Positions 47,913 through 58,701 of a stretch of DNA of 64,000 nt are shown here, in pieces. A program made the translations under genes and the position numbers. The notes under the pieces are model-generated. The model did no database searches. It had not been told where the DNA came from and was given only the letters and a program-made list of their open reading frames with translations. Origin of the DNA: Pelagibacteraceae bacterium AG-349-L17 (GTDB taxonomy: Bacteria; Pseudomonadota; Alphaproteobacteria; Pelagibacterales; Pelagibacteraceae). Positions within the stretch are counted from its first letter, which is position 1, and each line of letters begins with the position of its first letter. Location of the stretch: NCBI GenBank assembly GCA_003278805.1, contig QCDC01000001.1, forward strand, positions 62,001 to 126,000, written 5' to 3'.

Positions 47913-50756
47913 CTAAATTAATCCTCTCAGACTTTTTACAATGTCATTGAATCCTGTCGCAAGTGAGGCTTTAATCATTAAATAATCATTATTATTTAAA
48001 TCTTTGCTAATCAATTCAATAATTTGTGATTTATTGGATAAAATCTTTCCCCTTTTTCTCTTTGAGATGTTTTCAAATATTATTGAAGCTAATTTTCCTT
48101 TAACAAATACCTTGTCTATATTGGTTTGATTAATTATTGGAGCAATAGATTTATGGAGTTTTTTAGAATGACTACCAAGCTCTAACATGTCACCAATTAG
48201 TAAATATTTATTTGATTTTTTTGAGTTTATTTTATCAAAATTTTTTATTGCTGATTTTAATGAAAGAGGATTTGAATTATAACTTTGGTCAATTAAATTA
48301 ATTTTTTTATTATTAATTTTTACTACTGAATGGTCTCCTCTTCCTCTGGGAATCTTGAAATTTAGAAAAATATTTTCATTAAGTTCGAATATATTTTTAT
48401 AAATACTAATAATAGCTAGAGCAGCAAGTGTATTGTATATACTGTTTTGAAAATCGTTTGATAATATGAAATTTTTTTTTTTATTTTTTAACTTAACTTT
48501 AATTTTAAATTTTTTTCCAAAAGTCTTTACATTAATTAATTTAATGTCTGCTTTCTGACTTTTGATACCAAAAGAAACAATTTTAATTTTCTTTTCTTTG
48601 GCAATTTTTCTATGTAATTGAAAAAAACTGTCATCTGCATTCAATACAACATAACCATTGGTTTTTATGTTGTTAATAATTTCAGATTTTGCCAAAGCAA
48701 TTTGATTGATATTTTTAAAATTTTTAACATGTGCATAATTTATATTTGTTATTACTCCAACATCTGGTTCTATTATTTTTGATAAATAATCAATTTCACC
48801 TTTTTTATCCATTCCAACTTCTAAAATTCCAAATTCATCATTTTGTTTTAAATTAAAAAGACTCAAAGGTACCCCAAATTTATTGTTATAAGATTTTGGA
48901 GAAATACTTACTTTCGCAATTTTACTTAATACATTTCCCAACAATTCTTTAAGTGTAGTTTTGCCACAACTGCCTGTGATAGCTACAATATTTGTATCAA
49001 TACTTTTTCTAAAAGTTTTTGAAATATCTGCTAAGAATTTTAAAGTATCTTTAACTTTAATCTGACGACTTTTATTTAATTTATTTTGAATTTTGTTTAC
49101 TACAGCTAGAGATGCTTTTCTATTAAATGATTGTGAAACATATTTATTACCATCATTTTTTTTTCCTTTAATAGCAAAAAAAATATCATTTTTAGTAACT
49201 TCTTGAGAATTAATTCTTGCAGTTTTTAAAGATATGGAGGGAGATAATTTTTTATTTTTAATTGCCTCTTTAATGACATTTAATTTTAAATTATCTGATA
49301 AAGTATTATTTTTATTCTTAATAGCATTTAAAATTACCCTTCTTTCTGAAAAGAAAATTTTCTTATTTCCAATATCTTGTGTTTTCTCATGACCCTTTCC
49401 AGCCACTAACAAAATATCACCTGAATTCAAATTGTGAATAGCATGTGTTATTGCAATTGCTCTATTAGATATTTCAACAAATTTTTTTTTTTTAATTCCC
49501 TTTTTTATATCTCTTCTAATTTTTTGAGGATTTTCAAATCTAGGATTATCATTTGTAAGAATAATATTATCTGCAAAATCACTAGCTATTTTTCCCATTT
49601 TGGATCTTTTATTTTGATCTCTATTTCCCCCACAACCGAATAGCACTGTGATTATTTTATTAGGAAATTGCTCTCTGAGATTTAAAAGACACGTTTTTAA
49701 AGCATCAGGTGTATGAGCATAATCGAGAATTACTTTTGATTGATTTTTAATTTTACCAATTTTTTCAAATCTTCCCTCAACTGGTTTCAATTTTGGGATT
49801 ATGTTTAAAATTTTATCTAAACTTAAACCACTATATTTTGCTGCAATTATTGCCATTAAAACATTTTTTAATTGTATTTTTCCAATTAAATTTAAATTTA
49901 GATCCCTTATCGAACTATTTGATTTAATTCTAATAAATTGACCCTCTCCTTTAAAATTGTGGTATTGGAGCTCTATATTATTTTTCTTATCACTTAATGT
50001 ATGCAATTTTAATTTCTTATTAATTGTAATTTTTTTTATGAGTTTAAACTCTGGTATTAATTGATCTGAAATTACATTGCCTCTTTTTTGGATTAAGTTT
50101 TTAAATAAATAAAGTTTTGCATTTAAATAATTTTTAAGATTTTTATGATAATCAAGATGGTCCTGAGATAAATTAGTAAATATACCTGAATTAAACTTTA
50201 AACCATCTAATCTATTTTGCTTTAAACCATGACTAGAGGCTTCCATAATTACATTTTCTATTTTTTGACTTTTTAGCTTACTCAAAATTTTAGCCAATTT
50301 AATTGGATCTATTGTGGTATTAGATAAATTCAAATTTATAACTTTTGATTTAACGCCCAATGTTCCAATTGAAGCAACCTTTTTATTATTTAATTTTAAT
50401 ATTTGATAATAAAAATCTGCAACTGATGATTTTCCGTTAGTACCTGTAACTGCAATTAAATTTTTTGGTTTTTTATTATAAATTTTAAAAGCAATTTCAG
50501 CTAATAATTTTCTTACATTGTCTGTATGAATATATAAAATTCCATTTAGGAATTGATTTACTTTCTTTTCAGTTACAATAATTTTAGATCCTTTTTTAAT
50601 TGCTTTCGGAATAAATTTATTTCCATCAACACTATTTCCTTTGATTGCAAAAAAAATATTATTTTGTTTAATACTCCTCGTATCAAATGAAATTCCTGAG
50701 AAAGAAAAATTTTTATAATTTTTATTTATGTTATGAAAATAATTTCCTAGAAGCAT
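47913..50756 (-). CDS. murE-murF: MurE-MurF fusion ligase (947 aa)
   Basis: MurE half: VTGTNGKSSVADFYYQIL...HGLKQNRLDGLKF...LDYAHTPDALKT...TNDNPRFENPQ. MurF half: VAITGSCGKTTLKELLGNVLS...NNKFGVPLSLFNL...GDMLELG. Single uninterrupted frame. Confidence 0.95.
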   Translation of the reverse strand: MLLGNYFHNINKNYKNFSFSGISFDTRSIKQNNIFFAIKGNSVDGNKFIPKAIKKGSKIIVTEKKVNQFLNGILYIHTDNVRKLLAEIAFKIYNKKPKNLIAVTGTNGKSSVADFYYQILKLNNKKVASIGTLGVKSKVINLNLSNTTIDPIKLAKILSKLKSQKIENVIMEASSHGLKQNRLDGLKFNSGIFTNLSQDHLDYHKNLKNYLNAKLYLFKNLIQKRGNVISDQLIPEFKLIKKITINKKLKLHTLSDKKNNIELQYHNFKGEGQFIRIKSNSSIRDLNLNLIGKIQLKNVLMAIIAAKYSGLSLDKILNIIPKLKPVEGRFEKIGKIKNQSKVILDYAHTPDALKTCLLNLREQFPNKIITVLFGCGGNRDQNKRSKMGKIASDFADNIILTNDNPRFENPQKIRRDIKKGIKKKKFVEISNRAIAITHAIHNLNSGDILLVAGKGHEKTQDIGNKKIFFSERRVILNAIKNKNNTLSDNLKLNVIKEAIKNKKLSPSISLKTARINSQEVTKNDIFFAIKGKKNDGNKYVSQSFNRKASLAVVNKIQNKLNKSRQIKVKDTLKFLADISKTFRKSIDTNIVAITGSCGKTTLKELLGNVLSKIAKVSISPKSYNNKFGVPLSLFNLKQNDEFGILEVGMDKKGEIDYLSKIIEPDVGVITNINYAHVKNFKNINQIALAKSEIINNIKTNGYVVLNADDSFFQLHRKIAKEKKIKIVSFGIKSQKADIKLINVKTFGKKFKIKVKLKNKKKNFILSNDFQNSIYNTLAALAIISIYKNIFELNENIFLNFKIPRGRGDHSVVKINNKKINLIDQSYNSNPLSLKSAIKNFDKINSKKSNKYLLIGDMLELGSHSKKLHKSIAPIINQTNIDKVFVKGKLASIIFENISKRKRGKILSNKSQIIELISKDLNNNDYLMIKASLATGFNDIVKSLRGLI

Positions 50757-50758
50757 AA

Positions 50759-52450
50759 TTAATTAACCTCTATATATTTTGTGGCTAAAATAGGCCCAAT
50801 TTTATCTATGACTTTTCCAGCTACCTCTACTGAGGTCCAGCCAGCTGTATTATAAAGTGTGCCCTTCCACCCTCCTTTTTGATGTCTATACTTGTAATAA
50901 TAATCTTTAGATTTTTTTGGAGTATCTAGCATTACAACAAAAACAAATTGTGGATTTGATGTAGGAAAAATAGAAGCAAAAGTATTTATTTTTGCCTCAG
51001 AATATGCTCCTCCCTCAGGTTGATCAGCAGTTCCTGTTTTTCCACCAATTTCATAATTTTGAACATCTGCAAATTTAGCTGTACCTTCCTCAGTATTTAC
51101 AATTTTTCTTAAAGCACTAACAACTTGTTCTGAAATACCTCTGTTTAAGATTCTTTTAATTTTTTTATTAAATTTATTTTCTTTATAAATTAATGTTGGC
51201 TTAATTTCATAACCGCCATTTGATAAAATAGAGTAACCTTTTGCTAATTGAAGAATTGTAGTTGCTATTCCATGTCCAAAAGAAGCTGTAGCCAATCTAC
51301 ATTTTCCAAAATCATAATTTTTTTGTGGTGCAATTTCTTCAATATCAAAATCAATATCACTTAACACACCAACTTTTTCTAAAAATAATTTAAATTTTTC
51401 TGAGCCAACTTTTTGGGCAATTTTTACTGATCCTATGTTTCCAGATCTAACTAAAATTTGCTCTGCAGTTAAATTTGATGGTATTTCATTGTCATACTCA
51501 CCTATTCTGTATTTATCACATTTAATTGATTTGGGTAAATCTAAAAATTCAGTCTCTGGTTTAATTACCTTTTCATTTAGGGCGCTAGCAAAAGTAAATG
51601 CTTTAAAAACAGAACCAAACTCATATGTTCCTTTAGTTACCCTATTAATATAATTTACATCAGTTATATTTTGTCTTTCATTTGGATTGAAATCTGGCAA
51701 GGAAACTAATGATAGAATATTGCCGTTATTGACATTCATTAGAATAGCCGCACTACCTTTGCTTTTAAAAATTTTTTGATATTTAATTAATTCTTTTCTT
51801 ATTAAAAATTGAATATCTTTATCTAAAGTAAGTCTAATGGGCTTTTTTGATTGTCTAAGTTCCTCATTCAATGATTTTTCCAATCCAGAAATCCCATTAT
51901 TGTCATCATCTATCTGACCCAAAACGTGGCTAAAAAGATTTTTTTGAGGGTACATTCTAAGGACTTTTTCCTCCGGTATTAAAGACTTGTCGCCTAATTT
52001 CATTATTTTCTCAAAATTTTCTTCTGAAATTTTCTTCTCTAAATAAAAAAATTTCTTACTTTCAATTTTTTTTTCGATTTCATCAAAATTTTTATCTGGA
52101 AAAATTATATTTAAACTAAGAAGTAATTTTTTTTTATTAATTATATCCGAAGTTTTTAATCCTATATCTATGGATTTTACTGTTTTAGCTAAATAATTTC
52201 CATTTATATCTGTGATATCTGCTCTATAAAGTTTATTTGAAGATACAGTGAGATTGCTTCTTTCTACCGAGTTCTCTTTTCGAGAACCTAGATGAATCAA
52301 ATGTATTGCGTAAATCAAATAAATAACGAAAAAAACAAAGAAAATAAAAGCTACACGATTAAATTGGATATTTAATCCATTCTCTGTTTTCTTAAATATA
52401 AAATCACTTCTATAGTCTTCTATAGTTAATTTTGATTTATTATCAGTCAT
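50759..52450 (-). CDS. ftsI: Peptidoglycan D,D-transpeptidase FtsI/PBP3
   Basis: YEFGSVFKAFTFASAL (SxxK), RSGNIGSVKIAQ (SxN), GGKTGTADQPEGG (KTG). Confidence 0.96.
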   Translation of the reverse strand: MTDNKSKLTIEDYRSDFIFKKTENGLNIQFNRVAFIFFVFFVIYLIYAIHLIHLGSRKENSVERSNLTVSSNKLYRADITDINGNYLAKTVKSIDIGLKTSDIINKKKLLLSLNIIFPDKNFDEIEKKIESKKFFYLEKKISEENFEKIMKLGDKSLIPEEKVLRMYPQKNLFSHVLGQIDDDNNGISGLEKSLNEELRQSKKPIRLTLDKDIQFLIRKELIKYQKIFKSKGSAAILMNVNNGNILSLVSLPDFNPNERQNITDVNYINRVTKGTYEFGSVFKAFTFASALNEKVIKPETEFLDLPKSIKCDKYRIGEYDNEIPSNLTAEQILVRSGNIGSVKIAQKVGSEKFKLFLEKVGVLSDIDFDIEEIAPQKNYDFGKCRLATASFGHGIATTILQLAKGYSILSNGGYEIKPTLIYKENKFNKKIKRILNRGISEQVVSALRKIVNTEEGTAKFADVQNYEIGGKTGTADQPEGGAYSEAKINTFASIFPTSNPQFVFVVMLDTPKKSKDYYYKYRHQKGGWKGTLYNTAGWTSVEVAGKVIDKIGPILATKYIEVN

Positions 52451-52755
52451 TAATCTTTAATAATTTTAAAATTTTGGATTTTATTTACATCATCTGAAAT
52501 TTTGTAAATTTTTATGTCGTTTATATTTTTTTGAATTAACTCATCATCAAAATACTGAGATTGATATTCAAGTAATCTTTCTGCAGAACTTAAATAATCG
52601 AACTCTAAAGATGCATTTTCAAATTCAGACTTTAAAACTCTAATATTCTCTTTTGCTGTAAATATTTCATCTTCAATCTGTTTAGTTGTATTTTTTATTA
52701 TTGCAGTTGATAAGACTAAAAAAAAAATCACTGCTGCTAAAGCAAACTTATTCAA
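52450..52755 (-). CDS. ftsL: Cell division protein FtsL-like
   Basis: 101 aa, N-terminal TM plus coiled-coil, between ftsI and rsmH. Confidence 0.8.
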   Translation of the reverse strand: MNKFALAAVIFFLVLSTAIIKNTTKQIEDEIFTAKENIRVLKSEFENASLEFDYLSSAERLLEYQSQYFDDELIQKNINDIKIYKISDDVNKIQNFKIIKD

Positions 52756-53762
52756 AGTTTGTCTCCATAATTTTCAACTTCAATATAATTTCCAAATTGG
52801 TCCAATATATCAGTGTCAAAATTATAAAAATCAGTTTTTTTTATTGCGTATCTAAATTTAGCAGATCTAGATGGTGGATTTTCGCTTAGTTCTTCATCTG
52901 TGGGGGTTATTGGTTTTTTTTGAATTAGATTAAATAATGTATCTGCTTGTTTTACAACTGGGCTATACCGTGAAATACTTTTATTTTGGGAAAGACTTTT
53001 AAAAAAATATTTTACTATTTTATCCTCTAACGAATGAAATGTAACTACCCCTAAAACACCACCTTTTTTTAAAACTTTAGCGGCATTAATAAGTCCAAAA
53101 ATTAACTCGCTTATTTCTTTATTTACAAATATTCTCAGAGCCTGAAAAACCTTGGTCGCATTATGAACTTTAAAATTTTTTCTTTTTTTTGATCTATCTA
53201 TAATTTCAACTAAAGATTTAGTATCAATTTTATTTCTAGATCTCTCTTTTATAATATTTCGTGATATATATTTTGCTTCTTTTTCATCTCCAAAAAATTT
53301 AAAAATCTTTTCTAATTGTTTTTCATCGAGTTTATTAATTACATCTTCTGCTGAATAACTATTCAAACCCATCTGCATATTTAATTTGCCACTATCAGAG
53401 AAAGACAATCCTTTTTGTGGGTTTTTTATTTGAGTATAAGAATAACCAAGGTCAAAAATCACTCCTTTTATATTTTCGTTTTTTAGCTTTAAATTATTTA
53501 ATTGACTGAATTTGATATTTTTAAAAATAAATCTATCTTCAAATTTTTCTTTTAATTGGTTAGCAATTTTCGCACTCTCTATATCTCTATCTAAAGCAAT
53601 TACATTTGTATTTTCAAACTCTAAAATTTTTTTGGTATAACCCCCTTGGCCAAAGGTACAATCAATAAATGTGCCACCATGTTGAGGGGAAATAACGCTA
53701 ATAATTTCATTTAGCAGTACCGGATAATGCTTTTGCATTTTCGATACTATGGTGGCGTCCAT
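52752..53762 (-). CDS. rsmH: 16S rRNA (cytosine1402-N4)-methyltransferase
   Basis: [82 protein letters not shown]. Confidence 0.97.
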   Translation of the reverse strand: MDATIVSKMQKHYPVLLNEIISVISPQHGGTFIDCTFGQGGYTKKILEFENTNVIALDRDIESAKIANQLKEKFEDRFIFKNIKFSQLNNLKLKNENIKGVIFDLGYSYTQIKNPQKGLSFSDSGKLNMQMGLNSYSAEDVINKLDEKQLEKIFKFFGDEKEAKYISRNIIKERSRNKIDTKSLVEIIDRSKKRKNFKVHNATKVFQALRIFVNKEISELIFGLINAAKVLKKGGVLGVVTFHSLEDKIVKYFFKSLSQNKSISRYSPVVKQADTLFNLIQKKPITPTDEELSENPPSRSAKFRYAIKKTDFYNFDTDILDQFGNYIEVENYGDKL

Positions 53763-53780
53763 TTATTTCTTGGAAGACCA

Positions 53781-55262
53781 TTAATTTTTTTGTCTTCTTA
53801 AGAATGCTGGTATTTCAAGATCATCCTCTTCATCCTCATTTGAGGACAGTAAATCTTCAGGACTTGAATTTTCAGGTTCTGAACTAAATAAATCTGGCGC
53901 ATCAGAATCAACTCCAAATTCTTTCAGATCATTAGAAGTTTCATCCTCAAAATTGCTTTCATGAGTTTCTTGATTAGTAGTTTCTATGGCCTCTTCTGTA
54001 AAAGATTTTTCCATTTCATTAACAGAACTATCTTCAACTATACTTTCGCTTTCCATTCCAGTGTTCTGAACAACTCCCTCACTCATCATTTGATCATGAG
54101 AACTTTCAGTTTGTTGTTCTTGGATAATCTCGTTTTCAAGCTTTAAAGCATTAGCACCATGTGTGATTGGGTTTGATGCTGTTGTATTAGAAAAATTAAA
54201 AGATTGAGATGATCCAATGTTTGAAAAATCAGAGTAACCAGGATTTCGGTTTTGAATTCGATGAACCATATTTACTACAGATTTTGATTCAGGTTGTTGA
54301 CCATCTAATGATGTTGCAACAATTGAAACTCTCATTTTTCCATCCAACTCTGTATCAGTGATTGCTCCAATAATTAACTCTGCTTCAGGATCAACCTCTG
54401 CTCTTACTTTATTTACAGCCTCATCAACTTCAAAGAGTTTAAGATCTTTACCACCAGTTATATTTACTAGTAATCCTTTCGCACCTTTTAAAGTATAATC
54501 ATCAATTAATGGGTTGCTAATTGCCATCTCTGCGGCTTTTAGAGCTCTACCTTCTCCCTCAGCTTCGCCAGTTCCCATCATAGCTTTGCCCATTGCAGCC
54601 ATAACAGTTTCAACATCAGCAAAGTCTAAGTTGATTAAACCAGGTCTTACCATCAAGTCAGTTATACTTTGAACGCCATGCATTAAAACATTATTTGATA
54701 AATTAAAAGACTCTTCAAATGTTGTTTGCTCGTTAGCTATTTTAAATAAGTTTTGGTTTGGAATAACAATGATTGTATCTACATGTTTTCTTAACTCTTC
54801 TAAACCTTGTTGTGCTCTTCTCATCCTAGAGGGGCCTTCATATAAAAATGGAAGAGTCACAACACCAACAGTTAATATATTTAATTCTTTAGCAGCTCTT
54901 GCGATGACATGGGCAGCACCAGTGCCCGTTCCACCACCCATTCCTGCTGCTATAAAAACCATATTTGCACCTTGAAGTGTATTTATAATTTCATTTAAAG
55001 ATTCATCGGCAGCTGCTTGACCAATATCAAGTTTAGCTCCAGCCCCTAAACCTTTTGTTAAATTTAGACCTATTTGAATTCTTGTTTTCGCTTTACTTAA
55101 TTTTAAATCTTGAGCATCAGTATTGACTGCTATAAATTCTACCCCTTGTAAATTGTTTTCAATCATTTCGTTAATTGCATTGCCGCCTGCTCCACCAACT
55201 CCCAAAACTAATAATCGTGGTTGTAATTCTTTTATTTCTGGTGCTTTAAAATTAATTGTCAT
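53781..55262 (-). CDS. ftsZ: Cell division protein FtsZ
   Basis: [35 protein letters not shown]-terminal conserved peptide [10 protein letters not shown]. Confidence 0.99.
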   Translation of the reverse strand: MTINFKAPEIKELQPRLLVLGVGGAGGNAINEMIENNLQGVEFIAVNTDAQDLKLSKAKTRIQIGLNLTKGLGAGAKLDIGQAAADESLNEIINTLQGANMVFIAAGMGGGTGTGAAHVIARAAKELNILTVGVVTLPFLYEGPSRMRRAQQGLEELRKHVDTIIVIPNQNLFKIANEQTTFEESFNLSNNVLMHGVQSITDLMVRPGLINLDFADVETVMAAMGKAMMGTGEAEGEGRALKAAEMAISNPLIDDYTLKGAKGLLVNITGGKDLKLFEVDEAVNKVRAEVDPEAELIIGAITDTELDGKMRVSIVATSLDGQQPESKSVVNMVHRIQNRNPGYSDFSNIGSSQSFNFSNTTASNPITHGANALKLENEIIQEQQTESSHDQMMSEGVVQNTGMESESIVEDSSVNEMEKSFTEEAIETTNQETHESNFEDETSNDLKEFGVDSDAPDLFSSEPENSSPEDLLSSNEDEEDDLEIPAFLRRQKN

Positions 55263-55272
55263 CTTTTATCCC

Positions 55273-55731
55273 CTATTGTTTGTTATGTTGAAGCTCCCAT
55301 TTAAGATTACCACGATTAATATTTGCTTTTTTCCTCGCTGTTATCTTAAATTTTTCAAAAGTTGTTGGTTCCCATATTTGAAATGTTTGTCCTTGACCAA
55401 CAAACAACATGCTATTTTTTATTTTTGCATGTTTTAATAATTTTGATGAAAGTGAAATTCTGCCCTCACTATCAAATTGTAAATTTATACTTTCTGCTAA
55501 TATTGATGTAGCAAAATAATCTCTTTTTTCTTCAAAAGGATTTAAGGAGTCAATTGCTGAAGAAATTTTTTCAATTCTATCTTGGGAACATGCTTCTATA
55601 GATGAGTTATTAAATGATGGATAACAAATAACACCATTGTAACCTAAGTTGGATAAATGTGACCTAAAACTAGCAGGCACAGATACTCTCCCTTTTTTGT
55701 CTAATTTGTTTTCGTATGTTGATAAAAACAT
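55273..55731 (-). CDS. mraZ: Transcriptional regulator MraZ
   Basis: MFLSTYENKLDKKGRVSVPASFRSHL; LQFDSEGRISLSSKLLKHAKI (two AbrB-like motifs). Confidence 0.93.
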   Translation of the reverse strand: MFLSTYENKLDKKGRVSVPASFRSHLSNLGYNGVICYPSFNNSSIEACSQDRIEKISSAIDSLNPFEEKRDYFATSILAESINLQFDSEGRISLSSKLLKHAKIKNSMLFVGQGQTFQIWEPTTFEKFKITARKKANINRGNLKWELQHNKQ

Positions 55732-55751
55732 AAAACATAAATTCCTTTATT

Positions 55752-55786
55752 CCCATATAAATGGGAATTTATGGGATATTATGGGT
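55752..55786. promoter_or_regulatory. MraZ-box-like array: TGGG(A/T) at 10-bp period x3 plus one inverted copy
   Basis: tcccatataaATGGGaatttATGGGatattATGGGt; ATGGG starts at 55761, 55771 and 55781; inverted CCCAT at 55752. Confidence 0.65.
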
Positions 55787-55911
55787 TTTATAACTAGACG
55801 TCAATACCTATTATTTTAGTAATATTATTGTTTTAGTAATAAAGAAAATAGACAATGAAAAATATAAAATGAGAACAAACTGAGAAACTTATAGTGATAT
55901 TTTGATTTGAA

Positions 55912-56270
55912 GCGCCAGATAAACTATAAGCCGGGTTCTGTCATTTAAACTTATCATTTGTCTAGACTTAAGATCACTCTTAAGCTCAAGCAACTAACCC
56001 TGATGACTAGCCAAGGACGGCTTTTAGTTTTTCAACAATGTCATCTCTACTTAGTTTTGCTCCCAGTGGGGTTTTCCAGCGTTCATTGTTACCAATAGAA
56101 CCGGTGCGCTCTTACCACACCTTTTCACCCTTACCATGTTATGGCGGTTTATTTTCTGTGGCACTATCCCTAGGGTTTCCCCCGCCAGGTATTACCTGGC
56201 ACTGCGTCCTTGTAGAGCCCGGACTTTCCTCTTTAAATTAAATTAAAGCGATAAGTCATTTATCTGGCAT
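55912..56270 (-). ncRNA. rnpB: RNase P RNA (bacterial type A)
   Basis: Minus strand contains AGAGGAAAGTCCGGGCTCTACA near 5' and ACAGAACCCGGCTTATAG near 3'; P1 helix GCCAGATAAA/TTTATCTGGC pairs 56259-56268 with 55914-55923. Confidence 0.95.
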
Positions 56271-56308
56271 ATTTAATCTAGTACTAATTTTAAAAACTTC
56301 AAGAAATT

Positions 56309-57052
56309 TTATGAAAATTTTTTTGCTAAATTATTGCTAATAATTAAACATTCTTTATCGAGCTTACCATTAACTAATTCTTGTCTAAATCTTCTTTGAA
56401 AAGCTTTGACAATATAATTATTAAATTTTCTATTTTTTGGGTTATCAGTTCTTTTTATCCTATACCCAATTTTTGATAAATTATTATAAAACATTTTTTT
56501 ACTAACTTTATCTAATTCAATTTTTCTATTTTTTTTTAGTAATTTAATAGATAGCGAATGCCACAAGCCTATACTTTTCTTTGAGAGCTCTTTCCAAGGA
56601 AATTTTTCTCCTGGATCTCTCTTTCTTTCTGGAGCTACGTCCGAATGTCCCAAAATATTTTCAGAATTAATTTTATATTTTTTTATTAATAATTTGCTTA
56701 ACTTTATTAGAGATTGAATTTGTTTTTTAGAAAATTTTTTATAATTAAAATCATGTCCTGGATTGTTGATTTCTATACCAATAGAATATCTATTTAGAGA
56801 TTTATAATGTTTCCACCTCGATTTACCAGCATGCCATGAAACATATAAATCTGGCACCATAACGAAAGTTTCGCCGTTATTTTTTATAAAATAATGACAG
56901 CTGACATCAGATTTAATATTAGTTAATTTATTAATGGCATCGGACTCTTTCTTCATTCCTGTATAATGAAAAATTAAAAATTTAATTTGAGTTTTATGTC
57001 TTTTAATTGGGTAGAAATTTGGTGAGTAATTAGAAAAAATTTTTAATCTCAT
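56309..57052 (-). CDS. N-acetylmuramoyl-L-alanine amidase (AmpD/AmiD-like)
   Basis: FLIFHYTGMKKESDAINKLTNIKSDVSCHYFIKNNGETFVMVPDLYVSWHAGKSRW; ILGHSDVAPERKRDPGEKFPW. Confidence 0.93.
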   Translation of the reverse strand: MRLKIFSNYSPNFYPIKRHKTQIKFLIFHYTGMKKESDAINKLTNIKSDVSCHYFIKNNGETFVMVPDLYVSWHAGKSRWKHYKSLNRYSIGIEINNPGHDFNYKKFSKKQIQSLIKLSKLLIKKYKINSENILGHSDVAPERKRDPGEKFPWKELSKKSIGLWHSLSIKLLKKNRKIELDKVSKKMFYNNLSKIGYRIKRTDNPKNRKFNNYIVKAFQRRFRQELVNGKLDKECLIISNNLAKKFS

Positions 57053-57153
57053 TTTAGTTGTATTGTTAGATTATTTTAAGCCATATTTAAGACATTTTTA
57101 GTACTAAATGTTGATTTACTTTAGGTCGATATACACTATATAATTGAGTCTAA

Positions 57154-57945
57154 ATGATTAAATTTTTAAAAATTATTTTTTTGTTTACTTTCCTTACATC
57201 AAATGCTGTAGCAGGATCTGATGGTGATTTAAAGCTTTCAAGTAAAAGTGAGTCTACTAAAGATTGTTTTGAGCCACTAAACCGAGCAACTTTTGCATTC
57301 AATCAGGGCTTAGATCGAGCCATTTTAAAACCGGTAGCTAAAGGGTACAGATCTCTACCTGCCCCAATAAAAAAAGGAACTGGAAATGTTTTAAATAATC
57401 TATCAACTTTGATAACTATTCCAAATAATGTGTTACAGGGTGATTTTAAACTAGCAGCAATCAATTCAGGAAGACTAGTTGTAAATACAACGCTTGGAAT
57501 ACTAGGTATATTTGATCCTGCATCTGAAATGGGTTTTCCCAAATATGTTAAAGAAGATTACGGACAAACATTAGGGGCTTGGGGAGTTGGTCCAGGTTGT
57601 TATTTAGTTTTGCCAGTTTTAGGGCCATCTTCAATTAGGGATACAGCAGGTATGTTTGTTAATGTTATGGGTGGGGATCCTTATTACAATATTTCAGTAA
57701 ATGGTAATAATGAATATTTAGACGGAGAGCTGTTCGCTGTTACAAAAATTCTATCAGGTGTAGAATTCAGAGCGGCTAATATCGAGTCTTTAGATAATTT
57801 AGAGGCAAATTCTGTAGATTTTTATGCTTCGGTTAAAAGTTTGTACACCCAAGATAGAGAAAACAAAATTAAAAATATTCAAAGAGGAAGCATAGAAGTA
57901 ATTTACAAAGAAGACGGGGATTGGGAAGAGATAGATAATAAATAA
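57154..57945 (+). CDS. mlaA: MlaA/VacJ-family protein
   Basis: CFEPLNRATFAFNQGLDRAILKPVAKGYRSLPAPIKKGTGNVLNNLSTLITIPNNVLQGDF; EDYGQTLGAWGVGPGCYLVLPVLGPSSIRDTAG. Confidence 0.95.
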   Translation: MIKFLKIIFLFTFLTSNAVAGSDGDLKLSSKSESTKDCFEPLNRATFAFNQGLDRAILKPVAKGYRSLPAPIKKGTGNVLNNLSTLITIPNNVLQGDFKLAAINSGRLVVNTTLGILGIFDPASEMGFPKYVKEDYGQTLGAWGVGPGCYLVLPVLGPSSIRDTAGMFVNVMGGDPYYNISVNGNNEYLDGELFAVTKILSGVEFRAANIESLDNLEANSVDFYASVKSLYTQDRENKIKNIQRGSIEVIYKEDGDWEEIDNK

Positions 57946-57956
57946 ATAAAAATCAA

Positions 57957-58550
57957 ATGAAAAGAGTATTTATTTTTAATCTGTTTTATATAATTTTTTT
58001 TACAAATTTTAATATTTCATATTCTATTTCACCTGATGTATTTATTCAATCTACAGTTAATAGAGCTTCTCAGGTATTATCTGAAAATATTTCCAGAGAA
58101 GAAAAAATAAGTAAACTCAAAATAATTGCAAAGGAGACTGTGGATATACGTGGTGTTGGTTTTTACTCTTTAGGTTCTGCAAGAAATCAGCTCAATGATG
58201 AACAGAAAAATACTTATTCTAATTTATTTGAGCAATATTTCTTAAAAAGTTTTTCAAGTAGATTGGCAGAATATACCAATCCAGAAATTGAAGTTAAAAG
58301 CAAACAAATTTTAAATAATAATTATACTATGGTTAATAGTATTTTAATTGCTACTAATGACAGACCTGAGGTAAAAATTGATTGGAGAGTTTATACAAAA
58401 AATCCAGAAAATCCTTTAATAAGAGATTTAATTATAGAAGGTCTTAGTCTAGCAAGGACACAAAAAGAGGAATTTAATTCAATTTTAAATTCTAATGATG
58501 GTAATATAAATTCTCTTTTTAAAATTTTAGAGGAATTTTCAAACAAATAG
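57957..58550 (+). CDS. mlaC: MlaC-family (Ttg2D) phospholipid-binding protein
   Basis: Signal peptide; LKIIAKETVDIRGVGFYSLGSARNQLNDEQKNTYSNLFEQYFLKSFSSRLAEYTNPEIEVKS; follows mlaA. Confidence 0.88.
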   Translation: MKRVFIFNLFYIIFFTNFNISYSISPDVFIQSTVNRASQVLSENISREEKISKLKIIAKETVDIRGVGFYSLGSARNQLNDEQKNTYSNLFEQYFLKSFSSRLAEYTNPEIEVKSKQILNNNYTMVNSILIATNDRPEVKIDWRVYTKNPENPLIRDLIIEGLSLARTQKEEFNSILNSNDGNINSLFKILEEFSNK

Positions 58551-58565
58551 AGTTGTTAGTTTTAT

Positions 58566-58642
58566 TGGTGGGCCCGCCAGGACTCGAACCTGGGACCAAT
58601 ACATTATGAGTGTACTGCTCTAACCAACTGAGCTACAGGCCC
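58566..58642 (-). tRNA. tRNA with CAT anticodon (elongator Met or Ile-lysidine type), CCA encoded
   Basis: GGGCCTGTAGCTCAGTTGGTTAGAGCAGTACACTCATAATGTATTGGTCCCAGGTTCGAGTCCTGGCGGGCCCA-CCA. Confidence 0.95.
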
Positions 58643-58701
58643 AAAAATTAAGAATTAAATATATCATTTTTTTATACTTATCAATTGAAGATAATCATAA
58701 A

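Noticed and set aside
55123-55437. 104-aa plus-strand ORF across the ftsZ/mraZ junction
   Set aside because: Antisense to the ftsZ start and the mraZ 3' end; no start context or family support.
56038-56241. 67-aa ORF
   Set aside because: Antisense to RNase P RNA; classical spurious ORF over rnpB.
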